From assembly GCA_000733355.1 (NCBI GenBank), contig JNVV01000076.1:1-64000 (forward strand): 64,000 bases of DNA, read 5' to 3'. Position 1 is the stretch's first letter. Each line of letters opens with the position of its first letter. A program made the translations under genes and the position numbers. Positions 53,447 through 64,000 of this stretch are shown here, piece by piece. The notes beneath the pieces were generated by a model, which ran no database searches, was not told where the DNA came from, and saw only the letters and a list, made by a program, of their open reading frames with translations. The DNA comes from Falciphora oryzae. Taxonomy: Eukaryota; Ascomycota; Sordariomycetes; Magnaporthales; Magnaporthaceae.

Positions 53447-54819
53447 CTAATAGGTGTAGCTGCCTAGGTGGGCGGTGGTTGCCTCCTTGGGCTCATGCTC
53501 CTTAATAACGTCGCTCTCTGTGAAGTCAGTCACCTCCTGCACTGCGTAAGTGGTCTCCGCAACTCTGTAGTCCCTCAGGTGTGCGAAGAGCTTGTTCCGG
53601 GAAGGAAAGCTAGGTCCGCAGCGCTTGCAGTCAGGGATGTAGCCCGACTCGAGCACATTGTCGATAGAGCCGTAGTCGGAAGAAGAGGGTGAGGCAGAAG
53701 ATGCAGAGGATGAAGACTCCTCCTCGGATGATGACGAGTCCGACTGGACCAGGTTGACGTCATCCTTCTTCTTGTCGAAAGACTTTTCGAACTCTTTCTT
53801 ATCCTTAAGTCGCCCTTCTTGCGGTCGCGATCCTTGTCGCGGCCATCGTGCTTCTCGCGCTTGTCACACTTGTCCTTGGACTTGTGCTTGTGCTTAGACT
53901 TGTGGTCCTTACCACGGTCGTCGCGCTTGTCCTTCTTGCTGCGGTGCTTCCTGTTCTTGTAGTCGTTAGACTCGTCATCCGAGTCTCCCGTAGGCTTAAT
54001 ATTAGGGTAGCGCTGCATCGCCACGCTCTCCAACATAGGCTTGGCGTTCTCGACTGCGAAGAGGTAGCCGCCAATGTACTCATTAAACGAGGGCTGCCGA
54101 AGGTACTGCTTGATGCCGTTGCCGAAGGACGACCAGGTCTGGGCCATAGGAGCGAATCAGTTCTGCCCGCTCTCGGTGCACATGCCCATGGTTCGGGCGT
54201 AACGCATCTTGGGCACGACATAGTCAGCGACAGCGTCAGGGTTGACGGCCATGTCTCGGAGGGTGACTGTGCCCGTGGAGAACCTCTTGGACGCGTTAAT
54301 GCGATTAGGAGGGAATCGCTGCTTGGTAGCGGTGATCATGCTAAACGGAGCTTGCGAGTACGCTCCATCTGGACAGGGCTCATCAAAAACTCATCAGGCG
54401 TGTTTCGAAGGAGGAGCTGTTAGTGAAGATGACATTCTTGCCGTCCGTGACAGTGCCCAGGTCTCGAGGGTCCTTGTGGTCTGGCTTGAAGATCCCAATG
54501 CCGTCCCGCTTGAGGCGAGGACCATCTTTGCTGCTGACCACAGCTCGCCCCGTGGGCTGGAAATTGTTGAAGCTTCGCTGCTGATGAGCGGCGAAGTCCG
54601 GGGTGCTCGAATTCTGTGTCAACCACTGCTGTACCGACACAGGTTGGTTGAGATAGCTCATCTTGCTCTGCTGTTGCTCGAACTGTGACAGCGGGCGTTG
54701 GGCCGGTTGACCAGCTGGCCGCCGGCTCAAGCCGAGTGGAACCAGGGCGTGGTTGGCCATAGGCCACCTCCAAGTATCGGTTGGTTGCCTCCTGCGCGGG
54801 CGTAGTCACTCCCGTAGCC
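53447..54819 (-). pseudogene. Retrotransposon gag-like relic with C2H2-type finger
   Basis: Minus-strand pieces in several frames: an N-terminal part rich in Gln (54383-54760) containing Ser-Lys-Asp-Gly-Pro-Arg-Leu-Lys-Arg-Asp-Gly, a middle helical part (54157-54339 and 54000-54147, with Ala-Met-Gln-Arg-Tyr-Pro), a strongly basic Lys/Arg/Asp repeat (53800-54000), an acidic Ser stretch, and a C-terminal zinc finger Cys-x2-Cys-x8-12 with Ser-Arg-Asn-Lys-Leu-Phe-x-His (about 53570-53640). I know this arrangement from gag-type ORFs of ascomycete LTR retrotransposons. At least three frameshifts or stops break it, and no pol follows. Confidence 0.6.
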
Positions 54820-55555
54820 ATAGGGACAAACGCTGGCTTGTCCTCTCTCGTCTCTCGACTGCTTGCTGGAAGCAGGAGGTTGGCTTTTGAGGGTAGCGTG
54901 TTGAGTAGGGCGGCGAGACGCACGGCAAGAAAAGAAAAAGTGAGGTGTTATGAGGTGAGGGAGAAGTGACGCGCAGATTCTCGATTGACGCGACGAGCCG
55001 AAAACAAGTCGCGCCAGTCCAGGTCCTCAAGGGAACTAGGCGAGGCGTGTGATCTCGACTGGTTGCCCAGGATCAAAGAGGGGTAAATTCCGTGACCAAA
55101 GAATCATGGAAGGGTAACGCGCGCGACGTCCGGTGCGAAACAAGATTCGCTTGATGCATGATCTCCTGGTCGGTACGAACCAAACCTGGAGGGAGAGGTG
55201 AAGGGAAAAACTCGCGCTCGGCGCGAAACAAAGCGTGCTGGATGGGTGCGAAACAAATCTAGATGTGTAATTGATGGTCTTCCTACAATGCGGAAGAGTT
55301 GCTGCCACATGCAGTGCCTATCAATTAAATTAAGGGCACTACGGTGGTGGTGGTGAAGATTTTATTCTCTCCCTTTCTCTCCTTTCCCTTTTCCTTTTTC
55401 CTTTCGGATTTACTTTTTCCTGCCGCTTTCCTCTTTGCTCTTGGCTTTCCTTTTTCCTTTTGGGTTCCCAAGTTATCACGTGCTTCTGGAACTGGCTCAC
55501 CGCTTTCCTATTTCTTGAGTGATAGACCTCCTCTTTCTGCCGTCTAGTCCCGCCC
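54820..55555. other. Retroelement leader-like sequence and PRP22 promoter
   Basis: Three copies of a GYGCGAAACAA motif (55133-55143, 55221-55231, 55246-55256) may belong to the retroelement leader or LTR. From 55330 on the sequence is a CT-rich tract up to the PRP22 start. Confidence 0.4.
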
Positions 55556-58500
55556 ATGCCGGGTCCGACGCCTCGATTCAATCGCGTCGTGCGTCCTCAA
55601 CCACCTAATCAACCACCTGCCTCGACCAGGCAGCCCGTCGCGAAAATGGAAGAGCTTGAGGATCTTGAAGTCCTCTCCTTGGTGGTGCGTGTCACTAAGG
55701 AACTGGATAATCACATGGGCTTAAACGAGACGGAAGTCGCAGAGTATATCATCCACCAAAGGCTACAATGCGACTCCTTCGAGGCCTTCAAGGCCAAGAT
55801 GGCCGACGATTACCCCTTTACCGACACTCTACTCGAGAGTATAGACCGGCTGGTGCTCACAATGCACCCCAAGCTGAAGAATAACCGGCCAACCGCACCC
55901 GCACCGTCCACCGGCCGCACGCAGGAGCAGAAAGATCAGATATTCAAAGGCCTGGCCGTTGCCGATCAAGACGTGCCAACGCGGCCCGATGACAACGACG
56001 GGCCAGACGTTATCGACGATACCCTCGCCCTGTTGGAGAATCTGGAGGGTAAAGCCGTCAAGGAGAGGCAAAGCAATAAGAAGCGCGAGAGGTCGCGCAG
56101 TCCCAAACACGACGACCGCAGGAAGGAGCGACACCGATCACGATCGCCGCTGCGGTCCCACGAGCGCAGGGGTAGGAGAGATCGCAAATACGATGAAGAT
56201 TCCGAATCGGATCACGAGATGCCACGACGGCGGGCCGATATTGACGATGCGCCGATTCTCCACAAGGTTTACGAGGGCCGCGTTACGGGCGTCAAGGACT
56301 TCGGCGCCTTTGTCAACCTCCACGGTGTTCGGGGCAAGGTCGACGGCCTGGTGCACGTGTCGGTCATGGCCGAGAGGGGGCGAGTCAACCACCCGTCGGA
56401 CCTCGTGGACAAGGGCCAACCAGTCAAGGTCAAGGTCGTCAAGATTGAAGGCAACAGGATAGGGCTTTCCATGAAGGATGTGGACCAGGAGACAGGCATG
56501 GATCTTGCTCCCGAGCCCGAGCTGCGCTTCCAGTCGGGCGCCAACACGGAGGCACTGGGGTCGAGAAACAAGCTGAGCAACGGGCTCCTGCCACCGGATT
56601 CCGGGCCATCGCTCGACAACATCAAGAACACACTGCCTGGGAAGCGCCACAAGAAGCGCATGACATCGCCGGAGCGCTGGGAGATCCGCCAGATGATCGC
56701 GTCTGGCGTCGCAAAAGCGTCCGACTACCCGGAGCTGGAGGAGGAGTACAACAACACCCTGACGGGCGAGGGCCAGATGGAGCTGGAGGAGGACGTCGAT
56801 ATCGAGATCCGCGAGGAAGAGCCCCCGTTCCTGGCTGGCCAGACGAGGCAGTCGCTGGAGCTGTCGCCCATCAGGGTCGTCAAGGCGCCCGACGGGTCGC
56901 TGAACCGGGCCGCCATGGCGGGTACGTCACTGGCAAAGGAGCGCAAGGAGATTCGCCAGCAGGAGGCCGAAGCTGCTAGGGGCGCTGAGTCCAAGGTGGA
57001 CCTTTCGGCGCAGTGGGAAGACCCGATGGCGGATCCAGAGAAGCGCAAGTTTGCGGCCGATATGCGCCGTGCCAATGCCCAGCCGCGGCGCGACGACGCG
57101 ATCCCCGAGTGGCGCCAGGCCATCCAGCCCAAAGACCAGTCGTTCGGCAAGCGCACAAACATGACCATCAAGCAGCAGCGCGAGTCGCTGCCTGTCTTTG
57201 CCTTCCGCGACCAGCTCATCAAGGCCGTGCGGGAGAACCAGATCATGATTGTCGTCGGCGAGACGGGGTCCGGAAAGACAACGCAGCTGACACAGTACCT
57301 GGCCGAGGCCGGGTTTGCCAACGACGGTGTCATCGGATGCACCCAGCCTCGGCGTGTGGCCGCCATGTCGGTGGCCAAGCGCGTGTCGGAGGAGGTTGGC
57401 TGCGAGCTCGGCCAGGAGGTCGGATACACGATCCGATTCGAAGATGTCACGTCGCCCAACACGAGGATAAAGTACATGACGGACGGCATGCTCCAGCGAG
57501 AGGTGGTTATTGACCCCGACCTGAAACGGTACTCGGTCATCATGCTGGACGAGGCCCACGAGAGGACCATCGCCACCGACGTCCTGTTTGCTCTGCTGAA
57601 AAAAGCCGTCAAGCGCCGTCCTGATCTGAAGATCATTGTTACGTCCGCGACCCTGGATGCCGACAAATTCTCGGCCTACTTCAACGAATGTCCCATCTTT
57701 ACGATCCCTGGCCGCACGTTCCCTGTTGAGATCCTGTACTCGAGGGAGCCCGAGAGCGACTACCTTGACGCCGCCCTGGTCACCGTCATGCAGATTCACC
57801 TCACGGAGCCCCCTGGAGACATCCTTCTGTTCCTAACGGGACAGGAGGAAATCGACACAAGCTGCGAGATTCTCTACGAACGCATGAAGGCGCTTGGCCC
57901 CAATGTTCCTGAGCTGATCATCTTGCCCGTCTACTCGGCCCTCCCCAACGAGACCCAAAGTAGGATTTTTGATCCAGCGCCGCCGGGGAGTCGGAAGGTC
58001 GTTATTGCCACCAACATTGCCGAGACATCCATCACGATCGACCACATCTACTATGTCGTCGACCCCGGCTTTGTCAAGCAGAACGCCTATGACCCCAAGC
58101 TCGGCATGGACTCTCTCGTCGTCACGCCCATCTCCCAAGCCCAGGCCAACCAGCGGTCCGGCCGAGCCGGGCGGACGGGCCCTGGAAAGTGCTTCCGCCT
58201 CTACACCGAAGCCGCGTTCCAGTCGGAAATGCTTCCAACCACGGTCCCTGAAATCCAGAGACAAAACTTGTCCAACACCATCTTGCTTCTGAAGGCCATG
58301 GGCATCAACGACCTGCTGCATTTCGACTTCATGGACCCCCCTCCCATCAATACGATGTTGACGGCGCTCGAGGAACTGTACGCGCTCTCAGCTCTCGACG
58401 ACGAGGGCCTTTTAACTCGCCTGGGCCGCAAAATGGCAGACTTCCCCATGGAGCCGTCGCTCGCCAAGGTGCTTATCGCCGCGGTGGACATGCAGTGCTC

Positions 58501-59188
58501 AGACGAGATGCTGAGCATTGTGGCCATGCTCAACCTCCCCAACGTCTTTTACCGACCCAAGGAGAAGCAGCAGCAGGCAGACGCGAAAAAGGCCAAGTTC
58601 CACGACCCCAACGGCGATCACCTGACGCTCCTGAACGTGTACAACGCCTGGAAACAGTCCCGTTTCTCCAAGCCGTGGTGCCAAGAGAACTTCATCCAGT
58701 TCCGAGCCATGACACGTGCCCGCGACGTACGCAACCAGATCGAGAAGATCATGCAACGCTACAAGCACCCTGTACGCAGCTGTGGCAACGATACGAACCG
58801 GGTTCGGCAGGCCCTTTGCTCAGGATTCTTCCGGAACGCAGCCCGCAAGGACCCTCACGAAGGCTACCGCACCCTAATCGAGGGCACGCCCGTGTACCTG
58901 CATCCCTCGTCGGCACTCTTTGGCAAGCATGCCGAGTGGGTCATCTACCACACGCTCGTGCTGACGACGAAGGAGTACATGCACTGCACCACGTCTATCG
59001 AGCCCAAGTGGCTGGTGGACGCCGCGCCGACCTTTTTCAAGGTATCGCCCTCCAACAAGCTGTCCAAACGACGCAAACAGGAGCGTATCCAGCCCCTGTA
59101 CAACAAGTTCGAGGGGGAGAACGACTGGCGGCTCAGCGCCCAGCGCAGGGCCGGACGATCCGGAGGTGGCGGTGGCACGTGGGGTTAG
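55556..59188 (+). CDS. PRP22: Pre-mRNA splicing DEAH-box RNA helicase Prp22
   Basis: Intronless, 1210 residues. Prp22/DHX8 releases the spliced mRNA from the spliceosome using ATP. In order: N-terminal helical domain (about 31-105), an Arg/Ser/Asp-rich stretch (165-225), an S1 RNA-binding domain (about 235-305: Tyr-Glu-Gly-Arg-Val-Thr-Gly-Val-Lys-Asp-Phe-Gly-Ala-Phe), linker, then the helicase core with Gly-Glu-Thr-Gly-Ser-Gly-Lys-Thr (from 568), Asp-Glu-Ala-His (665-668), Ser-Ala-Thr, and Gln-Arg-Ser-Gly-Arg-Ala-Gly-Arg, followed by winged-helix/ratchet and OB-fold regions. The S1 domain separates Prp22 from Prp2, Prp16 and Prp43. A second Met at 55646 (Met-Glu-Glu-Leu) matches the usual start of relatives and may be the true one. 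Confidence 0.95.
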   Translation: MPGPTPRFNRVVRPQPPNQPPASTRQPVAKMEELEDLEVLSLVVRVTKELDNHMGLNETEVAEYIIHQRLQCDSFEAFKAKMADDYPFTDTLLESIDRLVLTMHPKLKNNRPTAPAPSTGRTQEQKDQIFKGLAVADQDVPTRPDDNDGPDVIDDTLALLENLEGKAVKERQSNKKRERSRSPKHDDRRKERHRSRSPLRSHERRGRRDRKYDEDSESDHEMPRRRADIDDAPILHKVYEGRVTGVKDFGAFVNLHGVRGKVDGLVHVSVMAERGRVNHPSDLVDKGQPVKVKVVKIEGNRIGLSMKDVDQETGMDLAPEPELRFQSGANTEALGSRNKLSNGLLPPDSGPSLDNIKNTLPGKRHKKRMTSPERWEIRQMIASGVAKASDYPELEEEYNNTLTGEGQMELEEDVDIEIREEEPPFLAGQTRQSLELSPIRVVKAPDGSLNRAAMAGTSLAKERKEIRQQEAEAARGAESKVDLSAQWEDPMADPEKRKFAADMRRANAQPRRDDAIPEWRQAIQPKDQSFGKRTNMTIKQQRESLPVFAFRDQLIKAVRENQIMIVVGETGSGKTTQLTQYLAEAGFANDGVIGCTQPRRVAAMSVAKRVSEEVGCELGQEVGYTIRFEDVTSPNTRIKYMTDGMLQREVVIDPDLKRYSVIMLDEAHERTIATDVLFALLKKAVKRRPDLKIIVTSATLDADKFSAYFNECPIFTIPGRTFPVEILYSREPESDYLDAALVTVMQIHLTEPPGDILLFLTGQEEIDTSCEILYERMKALGPNVPELIILPVYSALPNETQSRIFDPAPPGSRKVVIATNIAETSITIDHIYYVVDPGFVKQNAYDPKLGMDSLVVTPISQAQANQRSGRAGRTGPGKCFRLYTEAAFQSEMLPTTVPEIQRQNLSNTILLLKAMGINDLLHFDFMDPPPINTMLTALEELYALSALDDEGLLTRLGRKMADFPMEPSLAKVLIAAVDMQCSDEMLSIVAMLNLPNVFYRPKEKQQQADAKKAKFHDPNGDHLTLLNVYNAWKQSRFSKPWCQENFIQFRAMTRARDVRNQIEKIMQRYKHPVRSCGNDTNRVRQALCSGFFRNAARKDPHEGYRTLIEGTPVYLHPSSALFGKHAEWVIYHTLVLTTKEYMHCTTSIEPKWLVDAAPTFFKVSPSNKLSKRRKQERIQPLYNKFEGENDWRLSAQRRAGRSGGGGGTWG

Positions 59189-59561
59189 GCTTTGCTGGAG
59201 GTTGCCCTTGTGGTTCACGGTTGGCTGTTGGTTGTTTTTTGTTACGAATCGGGTGGGCTTGGTAAATAGTCATAGACATGTTGCAGAAAGAAGAAGAATA
59301 GATACCCGCCTTTGCGCTCAACCCGTTTCATGTGTTGTGATGGCCTCCCGGCCAGTGGGGGGTGAGTGATGAAAATAATATAACCACGGGAAATACTGGA
59401 TGGAGGATTGGGGGTAGTTAACAAAAATAACTAAGATTAACTCGGATCTCAAATTGCGATTGAACGCCTGTCTGGTATCTAGGTAACTAAAGGCCCAACT
59501 CGTGCCCCCGACACTCTTCCGTCGCCAAACCCCCATCCCCTAACCCCGCGTATTCCCCTCT
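59189..59561. other. Intergenic, convergent ends
   Basis: 373 bp between the stops of PRP22 and arb1; no gene. Confidence 0.5.
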
Positions 59562-61620
59562 TCAAACATCATAGTCGCCGCCCTGGTAGATCTCCATGAA
59601 GGGCCCGGACCCCACCTTGCCGCTGGGGTTGTCGACGGAGCGCGGGTCGCGGTCGCACTCGAGCGGCTCCTTGAAGCTGACCATGAGCTCCTGGGGCAGA
59701 AAGGTGTAGAAGGACGGGACGGCATCGACGAGCTGGCTGACGAACTTGAGGCGGAAGTCCGGGTGCGCCACCTCGGCCGTCTCGAGGCGCAGCTTCATGC
59801 CCGGGCGGAGCCTGCGCGCGATCCTGGCGTGGTCGAAGATGAACTCCTCGAAAGCGGCCTCCTCCTTCTCGCCTGCAGTAGCGGCAGAGGTAGTAGTGAG
59901 GTCGCCCAGCCTGGGCGAGTTGGCCCAGCCGTCCTCGATGACGGCGGGGCGGACGACGACAACGGCGGGGGCGTGGTAGCGGCCGACGGCGCCGTCGGTG
60001 GTGCGCAGGCGCTTGAAGACGCTCCTGGCCTTGGCGTCGGGCGCGCGCACCTCGACCACCTCGACCGTCTGGTTCCGCATTTTGACGCCCGTGACGGCGG
60101 CCGCCATGGCGCGCAGGGTCGGGTCCGCACTCGCCCAGCGGCCCATGTCGACGCGGGCGCCGTCGCCGAGGAGGGCCATGGTGGCGCAGAAGACGAGGGT
60201 CCAGCTGAGACGGTGGCGGGCTGCGTCCTCGGCGGCCGGGTCGAGGGCGATGCGGTCGACCCAGCGGGAGCTGGTGTCGGCGGCCAGGCCGAAGATGACG
60301 CGGCAGGCGTAGTTGAACTGGCCCATGCCGGCCGCGAGGGCGTCGCTGATGTCGGGCAGCTCGGCCTTGGCGGCGACGCAGGCGGCGCGGGCGCGGGAGA
60401 GGTCGTCGGCGTGCTCGGGGCAGACGCCGTGGTGGGACAGGTAGTTGAGCCAGTTGAGGATCAGGTCGGCGCCCTGGGCGATGTACACTGGGTCGCCGGC
60501 GACGTCGTGGGGGAGGGTGCGGGAGCTTTTCTTTTGTCAGCTTTTAGTCCGTTGAAGAAAAAGAGCAATAGTAGCATTGGGTAGACCAACAGGAAGCAGG
60601 ACACGATGCCGGTAAAGTCGACGTGCCAGCCCTCCTCCTCGGGGTCGTAGTAGCGTCGGTCGTCGCCGCGGCGGTGGATGATGTCGTTGCTGGCGGCGAG
60701 GCGCCGCTCGTCGGCGCTGAGGTGGTCGAGGGCGTCGGCGGCGAGGCCGCTGGCGCCCTGGAACTGGCGCTGCGAGGTGTCGATGCCGCCGAGGTTGAGG
60801 TAGCGGTCGAACATGTAGGTGCGGACAGAGTCCATGCGCCGGCGGCCGCGGAAGCGGCGGATGCCCTCCTCGATGCGTCTGCACGGCCTCGTGGTTAGCT
60901 GTCTTCCGTGATGGGACATGGCAGGCGGGCAGGAGGGGGTTCCACATACTCGATGAAAGGGTACTTGTCACTGTGTTGGCACAATGTTAGTGACATGGTT
61001 CGTGGCATCAAAAAGACGCCCGGTGACGGGGCGCAGCGCATGGTGGTGAGGTGAGACCACTCACGGATCGTAGAGGATCTGCTCCTCCTGGTACTCGGCG
61101 GGAGTCATGGGAGGGTCGGCGAAGTTCTCTATGCAAGACCAGGGCGGCGGTTAGCGAGCAAGCTCAAGGCAGACAAGGTGGATGGGGGCGTCCAAGACAC
61201 AAAACACGGGAGGAGGCCGAAAACCGCACCCTCGAAGCCCGTGCCGCGGATCTTGTTCAGAGCCGTGGGGGCCTTGCTGTTCTTGCCGCGGTTCTTCTTC
61301 TTTTTCTTGGCGGCAACGGCTGTCCCAGGCTCACCGCCGCCAGTGGTGGTGTCCGGCTTGGCCTCGCTTGGAGCGCCCTCACCAGCCGGCGGCGCCTCAC
61401 TGTCACCGTTGTCCGAGGCCGGTGGGTTGGGGCCGCTGCTGGTGCTGGCGTCTCCGGGCCTGTTCTGGTTAGAATCGTGATGCTCCGCCTCGCCGTCCAC
61501 GCTAGTCTCTGCGGGAGCGGGGTCACAGCCTCGCTGGGTGCTGCCGTCGCCAGTGTTGGTTCCATTTGCTGTCACATGGCCGTCACCCTCGGGGCCAGGC
61601 TTGTCGGTGGAGTCGGCCAT
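59562..61620 (-). CDS. arb1: Argonaute siRNA chaperone complex subunit Arb1
   Basis: Five exons (61230-61620, 61065-61128, 60950-60970, 60591-60878, 59562-60525) with GT-AG introns of 101, 94, 71 and 65 bp encode 575 residues. The joined frame reproduces the Arb1 domain: Gly-Thr-Gly-Phe-Glu-Glu-Asn-Phe-Ala-Asp, Tyr-Pro-Phe-Ile-Glu-Arg-Ile-Glu, Arg-Arg-Phe-Arg-Gly-Arg-Arg-Arg, Leu-Gly-Gly-Ile-Asp-Thr, Trp-His-Val-Asp-Phe and Asn-Tyr-Leu-Ser-His-His-Gly-Val-Cys-Pro-Glu. The first 115 residues are low complexity ending in Lys-Lys-Lys-Lys-Lys. In fission yeast Arb1 holds Argonaute with duplex siRNA and is needed for heterochromatin silencing. Exon 3 is only 21 bp. The start (61620) has context CACCATGG; an in-frame ATG lies at 61635. 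Confidence 0.88.
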
Positions 61621-61780
61621 GGTGAGGTTGGTCATGCAGGGTGCGACTCTGGAGTAGAAAGTAGCAGACGCTCCCTGGTCGTGTTGTTGTAGAAGCGGAG
61701 GGAGAAGAAGCAAGTCTTGGTACGACTCGGTTTGCAGAAGGAAGGAGTTTGATGGAGTGAATCCGTGGTTGTTTGCTTGA

Positions 61781-62753
61781 NNNNNNNNNNNNNNNNNNNN
61801 NNNNNNNNNNNNNNNNNNNNNNNNNNNNNNNNNNNNNNNNNNNNNNNNNNNNNNNNNNNNNNNNNNNNNNNNNNNNNNNNNNNNNNNNNNNNNNNNNNNN
61901 NNNNNNNNNNNNNNNNNNNNNNNNNNNNNNNNNNNNNNNNNNNNNNNNNNNNNNNNNNNNNNNNNNNNNNNNNNNNNNNNNNNNNNNNNNNNNNNNNNNN
62001 NNNNNNNNNNNNNNNNNNNNNNNNNNNNNNNNNNNNNNNNNNNNNNNNNNNNNNNNNNNNNNNNNNNNNNNNNNNNNNNNNNNNNNNNNNNNNNNNNNNN
62101 NNNNNNNNNNNNNNNNNNNNNNNNNNNNNNNNNNNNNNNNNNNNNNNNNNNNNNNNNNNNNNNNNNNNNNNNNNNNNNNNNNNNNNNNNNNNNNNNNNNN
62201 NNNNNNNNNNNNNNNNNNNNNNNNNNNNNNNNNNNNNNNNNNNNNNNNNNNNNNNNNNNNNNNNNNNNNNNNNNNNNNNNNNNNNNNNNNNNNNNNNNNN
62301 NNNNNNNNNNNNNNNNNNNNNNNNNNNNNNNNNNNNNNNNNNNNNNNNNNNNNNNNNNNNNNNNNNNNNNNNNNNNNNNNNNNNNNNNNNNNNNNNNNNN
62401 NNNNNNNNNNNNNNNNNNNNNNNNNNNNNNNNNNNNNNNNNNNNNNNNNNNNNNNNNNNNNNNNNNNNNNNNNNNNNNNNNNNNNNNNNNNNNNNNNNNN
62501 NNNNNNNNNNNNNNNNNNNNNNNNNNNNNNNNNNNNNNNNNNNNNNNNNNNNNNNNNNNNNNNNNNNNNNNNNNNNNNNNNNNNNNNNNNNNNNNNNNNN
62601 NNNNNNNNNNNNNNNNNNNNNNNNNNNNNNNNNNNNNNNNNNNNNNNNNNNNNNNNNNNNNNNNNNNNNNNNNNNNNNNNNNNNNNNNNNNNNNNNNNNN
62701 NNNNNNNNNNNNNNNNNNNNNNNNNNNNNNNNNNNNNNNNNNNNNNNNNNNNN
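61781..62753. other. Assembly gap (N run)
   Basis: 973 undetermined bases upstream of arb1. Confidence 0.99.
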
Positions 62754-64000
62754 GCCGGTCACTCCGACCTGGAAGCGCGCGTCAGCCGCTGAAACCTGCC
62801 CACCTTGTGAGCAAGTCACCACTCTCGAGGAAATCGGGAGAAAAAGAGAAGCGCCCGCTCCGTGGAGCAAATCACGCAAAGCATCGTATTTCGACACAAG
62901 ATCGAGCCAGGTCAGACGGGAGATTAGGGGATGACCATCGGATCGGGCTCGAGCCCAACGGTCCCACAACCACTGGGAATCCGTCCTTCGGGCGCCATCA
63001 AAAAGACGTGCATCTCGAAGCTGATGCGCCTCCGGGCCGCCGGAGCCCATTGGATTATCCCCGACTCGCCATCCAAGCGCGGGCGGAGGCGAGGGTGGTG
63101 GTGGTGGTGGTGGTCGGTAGGAGATTTTTCGCGCTTTGGGTGAAGTGCATGCTGCGGACCAGGAGAGGGTCTTCGCGTCGTCGCGATGGCGAGAAAAAAA
63201 AAAAAGGCGAGATGGACAGGGGTCATGGCAGGCGCCGAGTGGTCAAGGCAGATTGGGCTGAGGGGCTGTGCGAGCAGCCTTGGGGAGGGCGGGCGACGCA
63301 TACACATGCAGACCACACGTGAGCGCCCACCATCCATGTGCTCCCTCCCGTCACTCTCTCGCTCGCGCTATTGCAGCAGGAGACCCCCGCTTGACTTGCC
63401 TCACACCGCACCCGCACCGCCCCCTTCTTGACGGGCTTGGTGCGAACGGGAGAACGCGTTTTGCGGGAAGCCGACTTGTTCCAGGGATGCACCCGAGGGG
63501 CGCTGGTGTGTTTCCTAGGCGCCCGTCCGTCTGATCCTTTGGTCCTCGAGAGGGAAACGCCCAGCTTTGGCGCGGCAGACTGACCCGACCGCCAGGACCA
63601 CCCCATTATTCCTCACATCTGCGCCCCCAGAACCCGTTCCTTTCATAAACACCCCAAATCCTTTCGGTTCTCACAAGTCCCTTGATCGTGGGATGGAGAC
63701 ATAAATAGAACCCGGTCGATTCCCCTTTGCCCCTACAATTTTCCCCTTTATGTTCTCTTCAATGTCAGCCGCCAACCCCTGTCCTGATCACCATCGTCAT
63801 TCCATACCTTGACCGGCGTTTCCACTCCCAACGCCACCAACCCTGAATCGTGCCGAGGATTCATTCGCGGGGCGCTCCAAACAACCATAATAACCCTGGC
63901 GCGTCCAACCCTGATCAGGGAGTGTTACTTTCTTTCGCCGTCGCCCAGTCGTCAGACTCGTCGAGCCAGCTCGACCCCTCCTCCTTCCTGAGACAGTCCC
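62754..64000. other. Intergenic, probably a promoter running out of the window
   Basis: No supported gene. Near the right end, ATAAATAG (about 63701-63708) followed by CT-rich sequence looks like the promoter of a plus-strand gene lying beyond 64000. Confidence 0.4.

Overview
The window reads as nuclear DNA of a filamentous ascomycete, most likely a Sordariomycete. Genes are GC-rich, on both strands, and interrupted by short 50-130 bp GT-AG introns. Orthologues of fungal housekeeping proteins are present (ATP25, Prp22, Arb1, a Pmp3-type peptide, mitochondrial class 2 dihydroorotate dehydrogenase). Old transposons carry C-to-T/G-to-A decay with Gln and Trp codons turned into stops, the pattern of repeat-induced point mutation (RIP). 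Two runs of N (11887-12214 and 61781-62753) are assembly gaps. No CRISPR array, operon or tRNA gene was seen.

Layout. 1-7080 is an AT-rich graveyard of nested elements: a decayed Ty3/Gypsy retrotransposon (minus strand, LTRs at 4591-4885 and 4938-5231, a solo LTR at 3220-3514), next to a Fot1/pogo-type DNA transposon relic (5232-6846). The transposase of that relic is split by a palindromic MITE, which itself carries a second palindromic MITE at its exact centre. After a T24 run the composition changes sharply and a complete 548-bp TRIM-like element lies at 7251-7798 with a perfect 5-bp target duplication. 8820-12625 is a wrecked highly reducing polyketide synthase.

14.7-28.1 kb holds five intact catabolic genes: FAD aromatic monooxygenase, family III CoA-transferase, intradiol ring-cleavage dioxygenase, epoxide-hydrolase-like alpha/beta hydrolase and acyl-CoA dehydrogenase. 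Together they look like an aromatic-acid degradation cluster; this is inference from families and proximity. A small orphan ORF, a secreted type-B carboxylesterase and a broken DJ-1/PfpI gene follow.

34.8-64 kb is mostly conserved core genome: an Mpv17/PMP22 membrane protein, dihydroorotate dehydrogenase, a membrane acyltransferase-3, a long gene-free stretch (40.9-45.5 kb), a secreted subtilase, ATP25, a Pmp3-like protein, a second retroelement gag relic (53.4-54.8 kb), the splicing helicase PRP22, and Arb1 of the Argonaute chaperone complex. Splice sites were placed by hand; for every spliced gene listed, exon lengths sum to a multiple of three and the joined frame matches the family where the family is known.
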